64,000 nucleotides of DNA from Candidatus Poribacteria bacterium (lineage in GTDB: Bacteria; Poribacteria; WGA-4E; WGA-3G): positions 5,270,001 through 5,334,000 of the forward strand of contig OY282386.1 in assembly GCA_958295945.1 (NCBI GenBank), given 5' to 3'. The position numbers were made by a program, and so were the translations under genes. Position 1 is the stretch's first letter, and each line of letters opens with the position of its first letter. Shown one piece after another: positions 1 to 8,928 of this stretch. Under the pieces are notes generated by a model. That model was not told the origin of the DNA. It worked only from the letters and a program-made list of their open reading frames with translations, and searched no databases.

Positions 1-25
1 TGTTGTGTTTAAAAGTTTTCAAAAA

Positions 26-844
26 CTACGCAACATGCGGGACATTCTCTGGCATATTTTCAAGACGAGATAGCCAATAACCCACATCGTATGATTCATC
101 TCCGATGAGAAAACGCCATAATTTTATCCGATTTACAATTTCAAGACGCACATCGTTGCCATACCATCTATGGTTCCGACTTAGAATACCACGAATTCCA
201 CCCGTATCAATGTCATCCGTGTTCCATAACTTGAGTTGACGCACAGTCGGATTGAGACGCAACTTGAACATATAACGGGTGTCTTCAGTCAAGTTCGGTT
301 GTGCGCAGTGCCACATTCCGTGATGCACGACGACAAGCGTACCTGCGTTACAAACTATCGGATGTTGTCCGAGGAAGTTCTGATAACGTGCAACATCGGT
401 TTCACAGACACGTCTGAAGTGGCTCCCGGGTAGGATCATTGTGCCACCCATTTCGCGTGGTGTGTCGTGTGAAAAATAGAAGAACTGAATGTCAAAATGC
501 ATCCGTATGTCAATGATTGCATCCGCGTGCCAAATTTGTCCATGTTCACTTTGTGGACGCACAATATGAACCGCATGATGGTCATACAACGGATTCTCAC
601 CGACGAGACTCTGGACAATTCCTTGAACTTTTGGCAAACGGAAGACCTTGCCAACAGCGGACTCATCATGCCAGACATTATCTAAGACAGTGCCACCGCC
701 ACCGCGAACTGACATACCTGATGCCATCTCTTCATGAGCGGCTTTGTTTAATTCATCGGGGATAAAATCATCAAAGCGAAGGTAGCCATCGGCTACGAAA
801 CTCGCCATCTGTTCTGTGGTTAGGAGATGCTGTTTATCAACCAT
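26..844 (-). CDS. Phytanoyl-CoA dioxygenase (PhyH) family protein
   Basis: A 272-residue protein of the PhyH family, which are cytoplasmic Fe(II)/2-oxoglutarate oxygenases. The iron-binding triad is visible: an HxD pair in WHAD (H106, D108), a distal His in WHCAQPN (H179), and a following Arg (R190) suited to bind 2-oxoglutarate; PGSH at 139-142 is also typical of the family. The start is supported by a GGAGGAA ribosome-binding site. The ATG shares one base with the stop codon of the upstream 91-residue gene (TAATG), so the two are probably co-translated. The substrate cannot be told from sequence. Unlike the PhyH pair at 8-9.8 kb, this one keeps all expected metal ligands. Confidence 0.9.
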   Translation of the reverse strand: MVDKQHLLTTEQMASFVADGYLRFDDFIPDELNKAAHEEMASGMSVRGGGGTVLDNVWHDESAVGKVFRLPKVQGIVQSLVGENPLYDHHAVHIVRPQSEHGQIWHADAIIDIRMHFDIQFFYFSHDTPREMGGTMILPGSHFRRVCETDVARYQNFLGQHPIVCNAGTLVVVHHGMWHCAQPNLTEDTRYMFKLRLNPTVRQLKLWNTDDIDTGGIRGILSRNHRWYGNDVRLEIVNRIKLWRFLIGDESYDVGYWLSRLENMPENVPHVA

Positions 845-1119
845 TAGATTTCCTCCAACTTCTCTAAGATATATTCAAATCTTAGATACGAAGTGTTATA
901 CTCCATCCCAGGATATGCAGGAAACTGTTGTGGAAACTGAATAACCCGCCAACCGTCTTGCATTGCTTCAACAACTGAGTTGTAGGGAGGAGTCTCACTA
1001 TCACCAGTGGTGTAGCGTTTTTGACCAGTGCCATCATACATTGCCCATGCAACGACGTGACTGTTTAGGTCTGGTGTATGTAAATGTAAAACCAGAAGCT
1101 GCTGTCTTAATTCAGCCAT
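844..1119 (-). CDS. Hypothetical protein, 91 aa, coupled to PhyH gene
   Basis: A small soluble protein with no signal peptide or membrane segment. I do not recognise a family. It has a high share of aromatic residues and Gln (for example DGWRVIQFPQQFP), and its C-terminus is acidic. Its stop codon overlaps the start of the PhyH gene by one base, and a run of small soluble protein plus oxygenase suggests a shared transcript. The ribosome-binding site is weak: GGAAGG lies about 13 bases upstream of the ATG. The tight coupling is the main argument that this is a real gene. Confidence 0.65.
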   Translation of the reverse strand: MAELRQQLLVLHLHTPDLNSHVVAWAMYDGTGQKRYTTGDSETPPYNSVVEAMQDGWRVIQFPQQFPAYPGMEYNTSYLRFEYILEKLEEI

Positions 1120-1221
1120 AAAAAAGGTACGCCTTCCATGTAATGTTTTCTATGTTCACATTATTCTAAATATACCAACTAAGGCAAGTTGTTAGATTTT
1201 GTAAATCTGATTATAATATTA

Positions 1222-2514
1222 TCAAATAACCGTATCCGGCGGAATCGCTGCGTCTTTCGGTACAATTACTATTCCATCACGAATATAATAGTTATCCGAA
1301 TCAAAATTGTCAAGGTTTTTTGTGTTTGCTATGACAGCATTATCACCAATTCGCGCATTTTTGTCAATAATTGCATTTTGTATTAGGCATTTTTCGCCAA
1401 TACCTACATGAGGTCTACCCGAATGTTCGTTTTCTGATTTAAGCGCATCCGACTCATAGAAATCAGCACCCATCAACACTGATTGATACACCCGACTACC
1501 ACTTGAAATGATACTTCGTATTCCAACGATTGTTCTATCCAGTTCCGATTCATCAATGATAGAGCCTTCAGCGAGAATAGATGAGCGAATACTACTGCTG
1601 TTTACTTTTGTGCTTGGTAAATGCCTTCTGTTTGTATAGATGGGTGCTTGTTCATCGTAAAAATTAAATTCAGGAGATGCATCTGTGAGCGCGATATTTG
1701 CAGAATAGAAGGAACGGATAGTACCGATATCCTCCCAATACCCATCAAAAAAGTAAGCAGAAACTGTATGGGTCTTTATGCATTTCGGTATTATGTCTCT
1801 ACCAAAGTCCACATTTGAATCGTCTTGCAGCACTTCCTGTAGCACATTCCGATTAAAGATGTAAATACCCATTGAGGCGATATATTCTCTACCTTTGGGT
1901 TCAATACCACGCGAAGTAAAGACATTCGCTTCAACCCTCAACTTTTGCAGTTCTTCATCAGTTTGTGGTTTTTCCACAAAATCGGTAATATGACCACTTG
2001 CATCCGCTTGAAGAATACCCAATCCACTTGTAACCTCTTTGTTTACAGGGATTACAGAAACTGTAATGTCTGCATTTGTTTCATTGTGAACCGCCAACAT
2101 CTTCCGATAATCCATCCGATAGAGATGATCACCTGCGAGGATCAGCACATGTTCGTCTGCAAAACGTGGGTTGAGAATATAGGGTTGGTTATGCTTAATT
2201 GCATCCGCTGTTCCTTGATACCATTCATCACCCTGAAGTGTTTGTTGTGCAGCCAAAATTTGGACGAACCCGCGCCGATAACTATCAAATCGATACGCCT
2301 GTGCAATGTGTCTGTTTAGAGAAACAGAGTTAAACTGTGTCAGGACATAGATACGATCCATCCCCGAATGGAGGCAGTTACTAATCGGAATATCAACAAG
2401 TCTGAATTTTCCTGCAATTGGGACACTTGGTTTTGCGCGGTCACGTGTCAGCGGAAAAAGTCGTGTCCCCCGACCACCACCAAGTATTACGGCGATAACA
2501 CTTCCATTACTCAT
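1222..2514 (-). CDS. glgC: Glucose-1-phosphate adenylyltransferase (ADP-glucose pyrophosphorylase)
   Basis: Makes ADP-glucose from ATP and glucose-1-phosphate, the first committed step of bacterial glycogen synthesis. At 430 residues it has the normal family length. Visible motifs: the N-terminal nucleotide-binding GGGRGTRLFPLT, then PISNCLHSG, QGTADAI, the metal-binding AGDHLYRMDY, FVEKP near the sugar-phosphate site and YWEDIGTI. The C-terminal third has hexapeptide-type left-handed beta-helix repeats (IGEKCLIQNAIIDKNARIG). GGAG precedes the ATG. It starts 18 bases after hisB and is likely on the same transcript. glgP, glgB and a glycogen-synthase-like gene are all within 13 kb, so the pathway is essentially complete here. 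Confidence 0.97.
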   Translation of the reverse strand: MSNGSVIAVILGGGRGTRLFPLTRDRAKPSVPIAGKFRLVDIPISNCLHSGMDRIYVLTQFNSVSLNRHIAQAYRFDSYRRGFVQILAAQQTLQGDEWYQGTADAIKHNQPYILNPRFADEHVLILAGDHLYRMDYRKMLAVHNETNADITVSVIPVNKEVTSGLGILQADASGHITDFVEKPQTDEELQKLRVEANVFTSRGIEPKGREYIASMGIYIFNRNVLQEVLQDDSNVDFGRDIIPKCIKTHTVSAYFFDGYWEDIGTIRSFYSANIALTDASPEFNFYDEQAPIYTNRRHLPSTKVNSSSIRSSILAEGSIIDESELDRTIVGIRSIISSGSRVYQSVLMGADFYESDALKSENEHSGRPHVGIGEKCLIQNAIIDKNARIGDNAVIANTKNLDNFDSDNYYIRDGIVIVPKDAAIPPDTVI

Positions 2515-2532
2515 AGGTTCTCCAGTGTTTCC

Positions 2533-3135
2533 TTACAAACTGCCTTTGGTAGAATGTACACCTGTGATACGATTATCCATCTGGGTTGCAATATCTAATG
2601 ATTTTGCCACTGCCTTAAAAATCGCTTCAATAATATGATGTTGATTGGTGCCATACGGAACATTGATGTGCAATGTTGTCCCACTGTTGTTGACAAATCC
2701 GTGAAAGAATTCTTCTGCTAATTCTATATCAAACTCACCGATTTTACCGAAATCAAGTGGGGTTTCATAGTGGAGATAGGGTCTTCCACAGATATCCAAA
2801 TCAACTTTAGCAAGAGATTCATACATTGGCACAGTGAAGCTGCCGAAACGTCGCATGCCAGCTTTATCTCCAACGGCTTTATAAATGGCTTGTCCTAAAC
2901 AGATACCGACATCTTCTGTGGTGTGATGTGCGTCAACATGCAAATCACCCTTCGCTTCAATTTCCAGATCAAAGAACCCGTGTTTTGCAAAGAGTTCTAA
3001 CATGTGATCTAAAAATCCGACACCTGTGTTTATATTAGATGTGCCATCTCCATCAAGATTGAGACAAAGACGGATTTGTGTTTCATTGGTTTCGCGTGTA
3101 ATGTCTGCTTTTCTGTCCATATTGTTGCGTGTCAT
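2533..3135 (-). CDS. hisB: Imidazoleglycerol-phosphate dehydratase
   Basis: Catalyses the sixth step of histidine synthesis, dehydration of imidazole glycerol phosphate. The 200 residues match the monofunctional enzyme, without a phosphatase domain. The family's metal-binding motifs are seen: [26 protein letters not shown] and the second-half counterpart HHIIEA. No other his gene is in the window, so this is an isolated histidine gene lodged between glgP (109 bp upstream) and glgC (18 bp downstream). A second in-frame ATG five codons in is possible as the start; neither has a strong ribosome-binding site. Confidence 0.96.
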   Translation of the reverse strand: MTRNNMDRKADITRETNETQIRLCLNLDGDGTSNINTGVGFLDHMLELFAKHGFFDLEIEAKGDLHVDAHHTTEDVGICLGQAIYKAVGDKAGMRRFGSFTVPMYESLAKVDLDICGRPYLHYETPLDFGKIGEFDIELAEEFFHGFVNNSGTTLHINVPYGTNQHHIIEAIFKAVAKSLDIATQMDNRITGVHSTKGSL

Positions 3136-3244
3136 TATTGTGTGATTGAATCAGTCTTATGTTGTGGTTACTCAATTATACGTTCAAAAGTTGGCATAAG
3201 CAACGGAAAACCGTAATTAGCACAATATCGACAACATCTTTCTG

Positions 3245-5848
3245 TTATGCCCAAGTCAATAACCCGAGTTCATAGATAGATTGTAAATCCTCGTGAGATG
3301 GTAGGACCCGCAGCGTATAGCCATGCAAACCTGTCTGATCCAGAATGAGAGTTCCTTCAAAGAGATATTTTCCGCCTCCTAAATCTTCTCGGTATTCCAT
3401 CGGGGTAACGTTCCCATCCTGTATTTCACCAGTGGAATCCAACACGCCATGATATATTTGGACAGCGAGTTCATTGGGAAAAAGCGCGTCCGTATGAACG
3501 ACTGCTTGAATTGAAACTGACTCTCCGACTGAAAGAGAGGACACACTCTTTTGAGATATATCTACTTCTGCTTTGGGAGATCGTTCCTCAATACGTAAAT
3601 TACTCCAGTGCTTGCGAACGTTTGCTTTCCAATTTGCAAGTGCAATGCTGCGCCGCGTATCATCTTTATTCAATTTTATCCATCTTTGGTGTGCTGGAAA
3701 ATAGAGACGTTCTGCATATTCTGCGACCATGCGTTTAGTGTTGAAAACAGGTGCTAAGTTCTGCATTGCTGTCTTCATCTTTGCCACCCACCCGTAAGGA
3801 ATATCGTCAACTGGATCACGGTCGTAAAAGAGTGGTACTACCTCTTTCTCAAGCAGTTCATAGATAGCGTTTGCATGTGCTTTGTCGGTAGATTTGGTAT
3901 CGTCTGATTCAGAGGTTGCTTCAATAGTCCACCCACCACCGAGTATTTCTGCTTCTGCCCACCATCCATCTGCCATACTCAGATTAAGCGCACCGTTGGC
4001 TGCTGCCTTCATCCCGCTTGTGCCACTTGCTTCGTTTGGTGGAAGTGGTGTGTTTAGCCAAACATCAACACCTTCAACAAGGTAACGTCCTACACAAATG
4101 TCGTAATTCTCAATGAATAGGATTTTATGCCGGAACTGTGGCTGTGATGCGATCTTATGTATATTTTGTATAAACACCTTACCTTCATAGTCGTGCGGAT
4201 GTGCTTTTCCTGCAAAGATGAGTTGCACGGGTCGGTCTGGGTCATTGAGTATCTTTGCAAGTCGCTCAATATCGTTGAAAAGTAGGGTGGCACGTTTATA
4301 GGTCGCAAATCTCCGAGCAAATCCGATAGTCAATGTAGCAGAATTTAGAATTGTAGTGGTAGCTTCTCTCGCTTTATTATCAGGATTCTGTTTAGTTTTC
4401 CTTCTCAAACGTTTTTGGTTATTTCTGTTGCGTGCAAATGCGATCAAACGTTCGCGCCGCCGTTCATGCGTTCTCCATAATTCCGTATCAGGTATTTGCG
4501 ATATCTGTGTCCAAACATCTTGGTTGGTGAGATCCACGATCCACTTCGGTCCGAGATACCTATCAAACAGACTCTGCATATCTTCTGAAACCCATGAACG
4601 TGTATGAATTCCGTTAGTTATCGCTTTTATTGGCACTTCATGTACAGGAAGATTGTTCCATAGACCTTTCCACATGTCACGGGAAACCCGTCCGTGTAAT
4701 TGACTCACACCGTTTGACATTGTAGAAAGTCTCAACGCGACCAACGCCGGACTGAACTCACTGCTACTATCTGCGGGATTCTTCCTTCCTATTCCCAAAA
4801 ACTTCTCTTCTGAAATACCGAGTGTGCTGTAGTACCGATTGAAATAGTGTTTGACTAAATCTGGCGGAAACCAGTCGATTCCAGCGGATACAGGTGTATG
4901 TGTAGTAAATATATTTCCAGCTGAAGTTGCTTCGCGTGCTTCGTCAAAACCGATGCTGGTTTCATCCATTAATTGACGTATCCGCTCCAATGCTAAGAAG
5001 GCAGCGTGTCCTTCATTCATGTGGCACACAGTTGGACGAATACCGAGTGCATCTAATGCTCGATACCCTCCGATTCCGAGCAGAATTTCCTGTTTAATCC
5101 GCATACGTTCATCGCCACCGTAGAGATAGTCAGTAATATCGCGCAAACCAGTGTTCTCATTTTCGGATATGTTTGTATCCAGCAAATATAAAGGGACACG
5201 TCCGACCTGTGCACGCCAAACTTTAGCAAACGCCTTACCTTCAGGATAATCTACCTCAATCAGAAGCGGACTACCATCTGCTTTATGCTCAGGTTGAATT
5301 GGCATATTGTAGAAGTCATTCTCAGGATAATCCGCCATCTGCCATCCATCTGAAGTAAGCGTTTGCCTGAAATAACCGTGCTGATATAGCAAACCAACAC
5401 CAACAAACGGCAGTCCAAGATAGCTTGTAGATTTGAGATGATCTCCTGCTAAGACACCCAAACCACCAGAATAGAGCGGCATACATTCTGTTAGTCCAAA
5501 TTCCATTGAAAAATATGCAATTTGTAGATTATCAAGTGGTGTTTCGTTGGAATAGTCTTCAAACCAGGATGGTGCGGAGAGATAGGATTTAAACTTTTTG
5601 TGGATTACATCCAGATGTGCTAAAAATACCTCGTTTTTCGCTGCAGCTTGCAACTGTTCCTGTGAAATCTTACCAAGCATTGCGACTGGGTTGTGATAGG
5701 TTTCTTCCCAAAGTTCTGAGTCAAGATGGCGAAATAGACTAAGTGCTTCATTATCCCAAGTCCACCACAAGTTAAGTGCCAATTCTCGCAGCGGTTCAAG
5801 GTTCTCAGGGAGTGTAGGCACAACAGATAATTGGCGAATTGGCTTCAT
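3245..5848 (-). CDS. glgP: Alpha-glucan (glycogen/maltodextrin) phosphorylase
   Basis: Phosphorolytic enzyme (GT35) releasing glucose-1-phosphate from alpha-1,4-glucans. The 867 residues begin with the DUF3417-type N-terminal domain (NLWWTWD near residue 28) found in the short archaeal/thermophile-type phosphorylases. GGLGVLAGDHLKS lies in the catalytic N-lobe, and the pyridoxal-phosphate lysine is K614 in GTSGMKAAANG. A C-terminal extension of roughly 120 residues looks like a beta-sandwich. Its ATG overlaps the stop of the upstream winged-helix gene by four bases (ATGA), so the two are translationally coupled. It is likely driven by the consensus promoter at 6131-6159. Confidence 0.96.
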   Translation of the reverse strand: MKPIRQLSVVPTLPENLEPLRELALNLWWTWDNEALSLFRHLDSELWEETYHNPVAMLGKISQEQLQAAAKNEVFLAHLDVIHKKFKSYLSAPSWFEDYSNETPLDNLQIAYFSMEFGLTECMPLYSGGLGVLAGDHLKSTSYLGLPFVGVGLLYQHGYFRQTLTSDGWQMADYPENDFYNMPIQPEHKADGSPLLIEVDYPEGKAFAKVWRAQVGRVPLYLLDTNISENENTGLRDITDYLYGGDERMRIKQEILLGIGGYRALDALGIRPTVCHMNEGHAAFLALERIRQLMDETSIGFDEAREATSAGNIFTTHTPVSAGIDWFPPDLVKHYFNRYYSTLGISEEKFLGIGRKNPADSSSEFSPALVALRLSTMSNGVSQLHGRVSRDMWKGLWNNLPVHEVPIKAITNGIHTRSWVSEDMQSLFDRYLGPKWIVDLTNQDVWTQISQIPDTELWRTHERRRERLIAFARNRNNQKRLRRKTKQNPDNKAREATTTILNSATLTIGFARRFATYKRATLLFNDIERLAKILNDPDRPVQLIFAGKAHPHDYEGKVFIQNIHKIASQPQFRHKILFIENYDICVGRYLVEGVDVWLNTPLPPNEASGTSGMKAAANGALNLSMADGWWAEAEILGGGWTIEATSESDDTKSTDKAHANAIYELLEKEVVPLFYDRDPVDDIPYGWVAKMKTAMQNLAPVFNTKRMVAEYAERLYFPAHQRWIKLNKDDTRRSIALANWKANVRKHWSNLRIEERSPKAEVDISQKSVSSLSVGESVSIQAVVHTDALFPNELAVQIYHGVLDSTGEIQDGNVTPMEYREDLGGGKYLFEGTLILDQTGLHGYTLRVLPSHEDLQSIYELGLLTWA

Positions 5849-6084
5849 TCTACAGCATTCTCCCCATTATTTTCTGCTGTGGAAGTGTTATTTAGCGTGA
5901 AATAAGTGGCTCTCTGTCGTTTTATGGTGTCTAACTTTCCTTCTCTTGCTAACCAACCGAGCCCGAGCAATATCATCCGATCAGTATGTTTGAGTTCTTT
6001 CGTTAGTTTTCCGATAGATGCTTCACTGTTTTCTTCAAGATAGTGCCAAATTTCGCCAGCAGTTATTCCGATTTCTTCAAGCAT
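5845..6084 (-). CDS. Small winged-helix protein (DUF2582-like)
   Basis: A 79-residue protein that looks like a lone winged-helix domain: EIWHYLEENSEASIGKLTKEL, then DRMILLGLGWLAREGKL and a basic wing (IKRQRATYFTL). It resembles the DUF2582 family, small winged-helix proteins of unknown role that may bind DNA. It is the first gene after a consensus promoter and overlaps glgP by four bases, so it may regulate the glgP-hisB-glgC transcript. That role is inference. The start ATG is preceded by a purine stretch (GGGGGAAATATG on the coding strand), an acceptable ribosome-binding site. Confidence 0.75.
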   Translation of the reverse strand: MLEEIGITAGEIWHYLEENSEASIGKLTKELKHTDRMILLGLGWLAREGKLDTIKRQRATYFTLNNTSTAENNGENAVE

Positions 6085-6130
6085 ATTTCCCCCAAAGTAT
6101 GTAATAATTAAGGTATGAAGTTATGATAGA

Positions 6131-6159
6131 ATTATACTTTCATATCGGGGGTGTGTCAA
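6131..6159 (-). promoter_or_regulatory. Sigma-70 type promoter for winged-helix gene, glgP and downstream
   Basis: On the minus strand, TTGACA (6159-6154), a 17-base spacer and TATAAT (6136-6131): a perfect consensus sigma-70 promoter about 45 bases upstream of the winged-helix gene. Seen directly; use in vivo is inferred. Confidence 0.75.
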
Positions 6160-6190
6160 GAATTTAACCTGCAATGCAATCCAAAACGTC

Positions 6191-6220
6191 TTGACACTTG
6201 CATATCATACATGGTATTTT
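6191..6220 (+). promoter_or_regulatory. Probable sigma-70 promoter of the GT5-like gene
   Basis: TTGACA at 6191-6196, then 17-18 bases to a weak -10 (GTATTT or TATTTT, 6214-6220), about 38 bases upstream of the chosen TTG start. It faces away from the minus-strand promoter at 6131-6159, so both arms of the glycogen region leave one 170-bp divergent gap. Confidence 0.5.
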
Positions 6221-6257
6221 AAGACATCCTAATTTCTTTACTTTGCGAGGTGATATT

Positions 6258-8006
6258 TTGAGTATTGTTGTCCACGTCACGCACGAAGCCATTCAAAAAA
6301 TGGGAGGTATCGGTGCAGTATTAGATGGTTTGTTGACTACCCGCAGTTACAATGATGCGATTGAACGCACCTTTCTCGTCGGACCACTTTTTTCTGGCGC
6401 AGATTTGGGAGCATTTGAAGTGGTGATGTATCACGCAGCCGAAGGAATAAAGACGACACCCCACGCAGCAGCACTCAGTGATATTGAAAAGACTTACCAT
6501 GTTGAAATTGTTTACGGACAACGACGGTTTGAGAATAAAGACCAGAACGTTACTACACTCGCAGATGTGATTTTGATTAATGTTGCTGACAGCAATGAAG
6601 ATATGACTGGTCAGTTCAAGTGGCAACTCTACGAACACTTCGGTATAGACTCAACTCGTTATGAAAGCGAATGGGAATATGAGGAATATGTGCGTCTTGC
6701 CGAACCTGCTTACCAAGCATTGCGTGTGCTTATCGGTGAAGAAACAGAAACTCCTGTTTATATCATCTCACATGAATTTATGGGTATGCCGCTTGTTCTC
6801 AAATTGCAGATTGAACGGAAAAATGGCAACGGTTCAGCGAATATGCGTACCGTCTTCTACGCACACGAAGTGGCAACGATTCGACCAATTGTTGAAGGAC
6901 ATCCCGGACACGATGTCCGTTTTTATAACGCGTTACAGCAGTCAAAAGAACAAGGGTTGTTAGTCCGTGATACATTCGGTGATCCGTTCTGGTATTTCAA
7001 ACATGCCTTGATTGACAAAGCACATCTCTGCGATACTATCTTCGCTGTCGGTGACCTTGTTGTTGATGAACTCCGATTTTTAGCACAACCATTTGAATCC
7101 TTCCCGATTAACCTCGTCTACAATGGAATTCCCGCTTTTCAAATGAGTTTAGAGGATAAATTGGAATCAAAAGCAAAACTGCAAAAATATGCAAGAACAC
7201 TGCTTGATTATCGTCCTGATTATGTCTTTACGCATGTGACTCGTCTTGTAAAAAGCAAAGGATTGTGGCGGGACTTACAGGTGCTCACACATTTGGATTC
7301 TCTGCTCGCTTCTAATGATAAAACTGCAGTGCTGTTTATCCTCTCAACTGAAATTGCTACGGGACGACCTCATGACAACATTCATGAGATGGAGCGCGAA
7401 TATGGTTGGCCCGTATTCCACAAAATCGGTTACCCTGATTTGGTTGGTGCGGAGATTGAATTAAACAACGGTGTTTCTGCATTCAACATCCAATCAAAGG
7501 CAATAAAGGTGGTCTTTGTTAATCAGTTTGGGTGGAGTCAAGCAGCTTGTGGAACGCGTATGCCGATAGATATGGAATTTATGGACATCCGAAAAGGGAG
7601 TGATGCAGAATTTGGACAATCAATCTATGAACCTTTTGGTATTGCACAAGTGGAGCCGTTGAGTTTCGGTGCTATCTGTGTTGTGAGTAATGTGTGCGGC
7701 TGTTGCGGTTTTATTCAACGTGCTACGGACAACCGTGAAGTACCAAATGTGGTGATTGCTGATTACACACACCTTAACTCTGCACCGAGGTCGTTAGAAG
7801 ATGTTATGAACATAGGATTAACTGAAAGAACACAGATTGAGGTAGAAAACAGTCGGGACATTGCAGCGAAGCTGCTCGGTCGTCTACCACGAAAACCGCG
7901 CGATGTTGAAGATATGATAAAGGAAGGCTATGAAATCGCTTCGCGTATGAGTTGGGAAATTGTTGTTACGGACTATTTCTTGCCTGGATTAAAACAGGCG
8001 TTATAA
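6258..8006 (+). CDS. GT5-like glycogen/starch synthase family glycosyltransferase
   Basis: A GT-B fold glycosyltransferase of 582 residues resembling glycogen/starch synthases, which extend alpha-1,4-glucan from a sugar nucleotide. The N-terminus carries KMGGIGAVLDGL, matching the nucleotide-sugar-binding KxGGL loop of GT5. Later landmarks are the acceptor-lobe HEFMGMP, THVTRLVKSKGL opening the C-terminal Rossmann lobe, and the catalytic SIYEPFGIAQVEPLSFGA. An upstream ATG at 6198 exists, but TTG at 6258 has a GAGG ribosome-binding site seven bases ahead and gives the expected N-terminus MSIVVHVTHEA. The glgC, glgP and glgB neighbours support glycogen synthesis. It is longer than classical GlgA (about 480 residues), so it may belong to a divergent subfamily. 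Confidence 0.85.
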   Translation: MSIVVHVTHEAIQKMGGIGAVLDGLLTTRSYNDAIERTFLVGPLFSGADLGAFEVVMYHAAEGIKTTPHAAALSDIEKTYHVEIVYGQRRFENKDQNVTTLADVILINVADSNEDMTGQFKWQLYEHFGIDSTRYESEWEYEEYVRLAEPAYQALRVLIGEETETPVYIISHEFMGMPLVLKLQIERKNGNGSANMRTVFYAHEVATIRPIVEGHPGHDVRFYNALQQSKEQGLLVRDTFGDPFWYFKHALIDKAHLCDTIFAVGDLVVDELRFLAQPFESFPINLVYNGIPAFQMSLEDKLESKAKLQKYARTLLDYRPDYVFTHVTRLVKSKGLWRDLQVLTHLDSLLASNDKTAVLFILSTEIATGRPHDNIHEMEREYGWPVFHKIGYPDLVGAEIELNNGVSAFNIQSKAIKVVFVNQFGWSQAACGTRMPIDMEFMDIRKGSDAEFGQSIYEPFGIAQVEPLSFGAICVVSNVCGCCGFIQRATDNREVPNVVIADYTHLNSAPRSLEDVMNIGLTERTQIEVENSRDIAAKLLGRLPRKPRDVEDMIKEGYEIASRMSWEIVVTDYFLPGLKQAL

Positions 8007-8042
8007 TACCTCAATTTGTTTAACTATAAAGGAACTAAGTGT

Positions 8043-8903
8043 ATGCAAGAAATACGTGATTCTAATGATCCAATGCCATTGGCTCCAGGTGAGAAGTTGA
8101 TGACGCCTGAACAAAAGTTCTTCTTTGATCTGCGTGGTTGGATTCTATTACCATCGGTCTTGTCTGAAGCAGAAATAGAAGAGATGAAAGAGGAAGTTTA
8201 CGCCGGTGCCAGACATAGTTATGAAGGCACACTTCAGAATTTGCTTGATCATCCTGAAATTGTTGGCATTCTAAACGAACTTGTTGCTGATGAACGTTTT
8301 ATTTTTGATGATTGCTACGGTTTTCGGTGTGAGAATTCGTTTACTACGGTCAGACAACCTGGATGGAAAACCCCTTCTGAAAGAGGCACTTCTGTTCCGC
8401 ATGTCGTGAGACCACCACAGCAAGCCAATGCAGTACGGTATCAGGTTGCTGGTGGAAAGATTTTTGCCGGTCTCACTCGTGTGGTATGGGAACTTGAAGA
8501 AGTTAAGAAAGGACAGGGAGGCACCACTTTTCTCACTGGTTCACATAAGGCACATTTCAACTATGGTGGACCAGATCCACACCGTCCGAATATCAGTGAA
8601 TCCCCTTATGAGGATAAGATAAAGGATATGATGGAGGACTATAGTTGTCCACCTGGATCAGCACTTGTGTTCACTGAAAGCCTTATTCATGCTACTAACA
8701 ACTGGACGAATCCTGATAATCCAAGATGTGCTGTGTTTAACTGTTACAATTCAATATGGGCGCAATGGTATCGGTTGAATCTAAGTCATGAAATAATAGA
8801 AAAGATGCCTGCAAAACGCCAATCCTTATTCCGTGGAACTTGGGCAATAGGCGGTGGTCCTGGTGGAAACCGTCAGTATTCGTTGGATAATACCACTAAA
8901 TAA
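8043..8903 (+). CDS. PhyH-like protein with altered metal site, copy 1
   Basis: A 286-residue phytanoyl-CoA-dioxygenase-like protein, the first of a tandem pair. LTGSHK, the distal His in SLIHATNN (H216) and the later Arg (R228) fit the fold. At the place of the usual HxD pair I read PHVVRPP (H120, V122), so the acidic iron ligand appears to be missing. Either the enzyme is inactive, or it binds metal as in 2-oxoglutarate halogenases, or I have misaligned the motif. The ATG at 8043 with an AAGGA ribosome-binding site is preferred over an ATG nine codons earlier. It follows the GT5-like gene by 36 bases and precedes its paralogue by 25. Confidence 0.85.
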   Translation: MQEIRDSNDPMPLAPGEKLMTPEQKFFFDLRGWILLPSVLSEAEIEEMKEEVYAGARHSYEGTLQNLLDHPEIVGILNELVADERFIFDDCYGFRCENSFTTVRQPGWKTPSERGTSVPHVVRPPQQANAVRYQVAGGKIFAGLTRVVWELEEVKKGQGGTTFLTGSHKAHFNYGGPDPHRPNISESPYEDKIKDMMEDYSCPPGSALVFTESLIHATNNWTNPDNPRCAVFNCYNSIWAQWYRLNLSHEIIEKMPAKRQSLFRGTWAIGGGPGGNRQYSLDNTTK

Positions 8904-8928
8904 TTTTAATACCTTTAAGGAGATATTA

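Noticed and set aside
6198-6257. Upstream ATG start of the GT5-like gene
   Set aside because: No ribosome-binding site, and it lies on the -35 to -10 spacer of the probable promoter; TTG at 6258 fits better.
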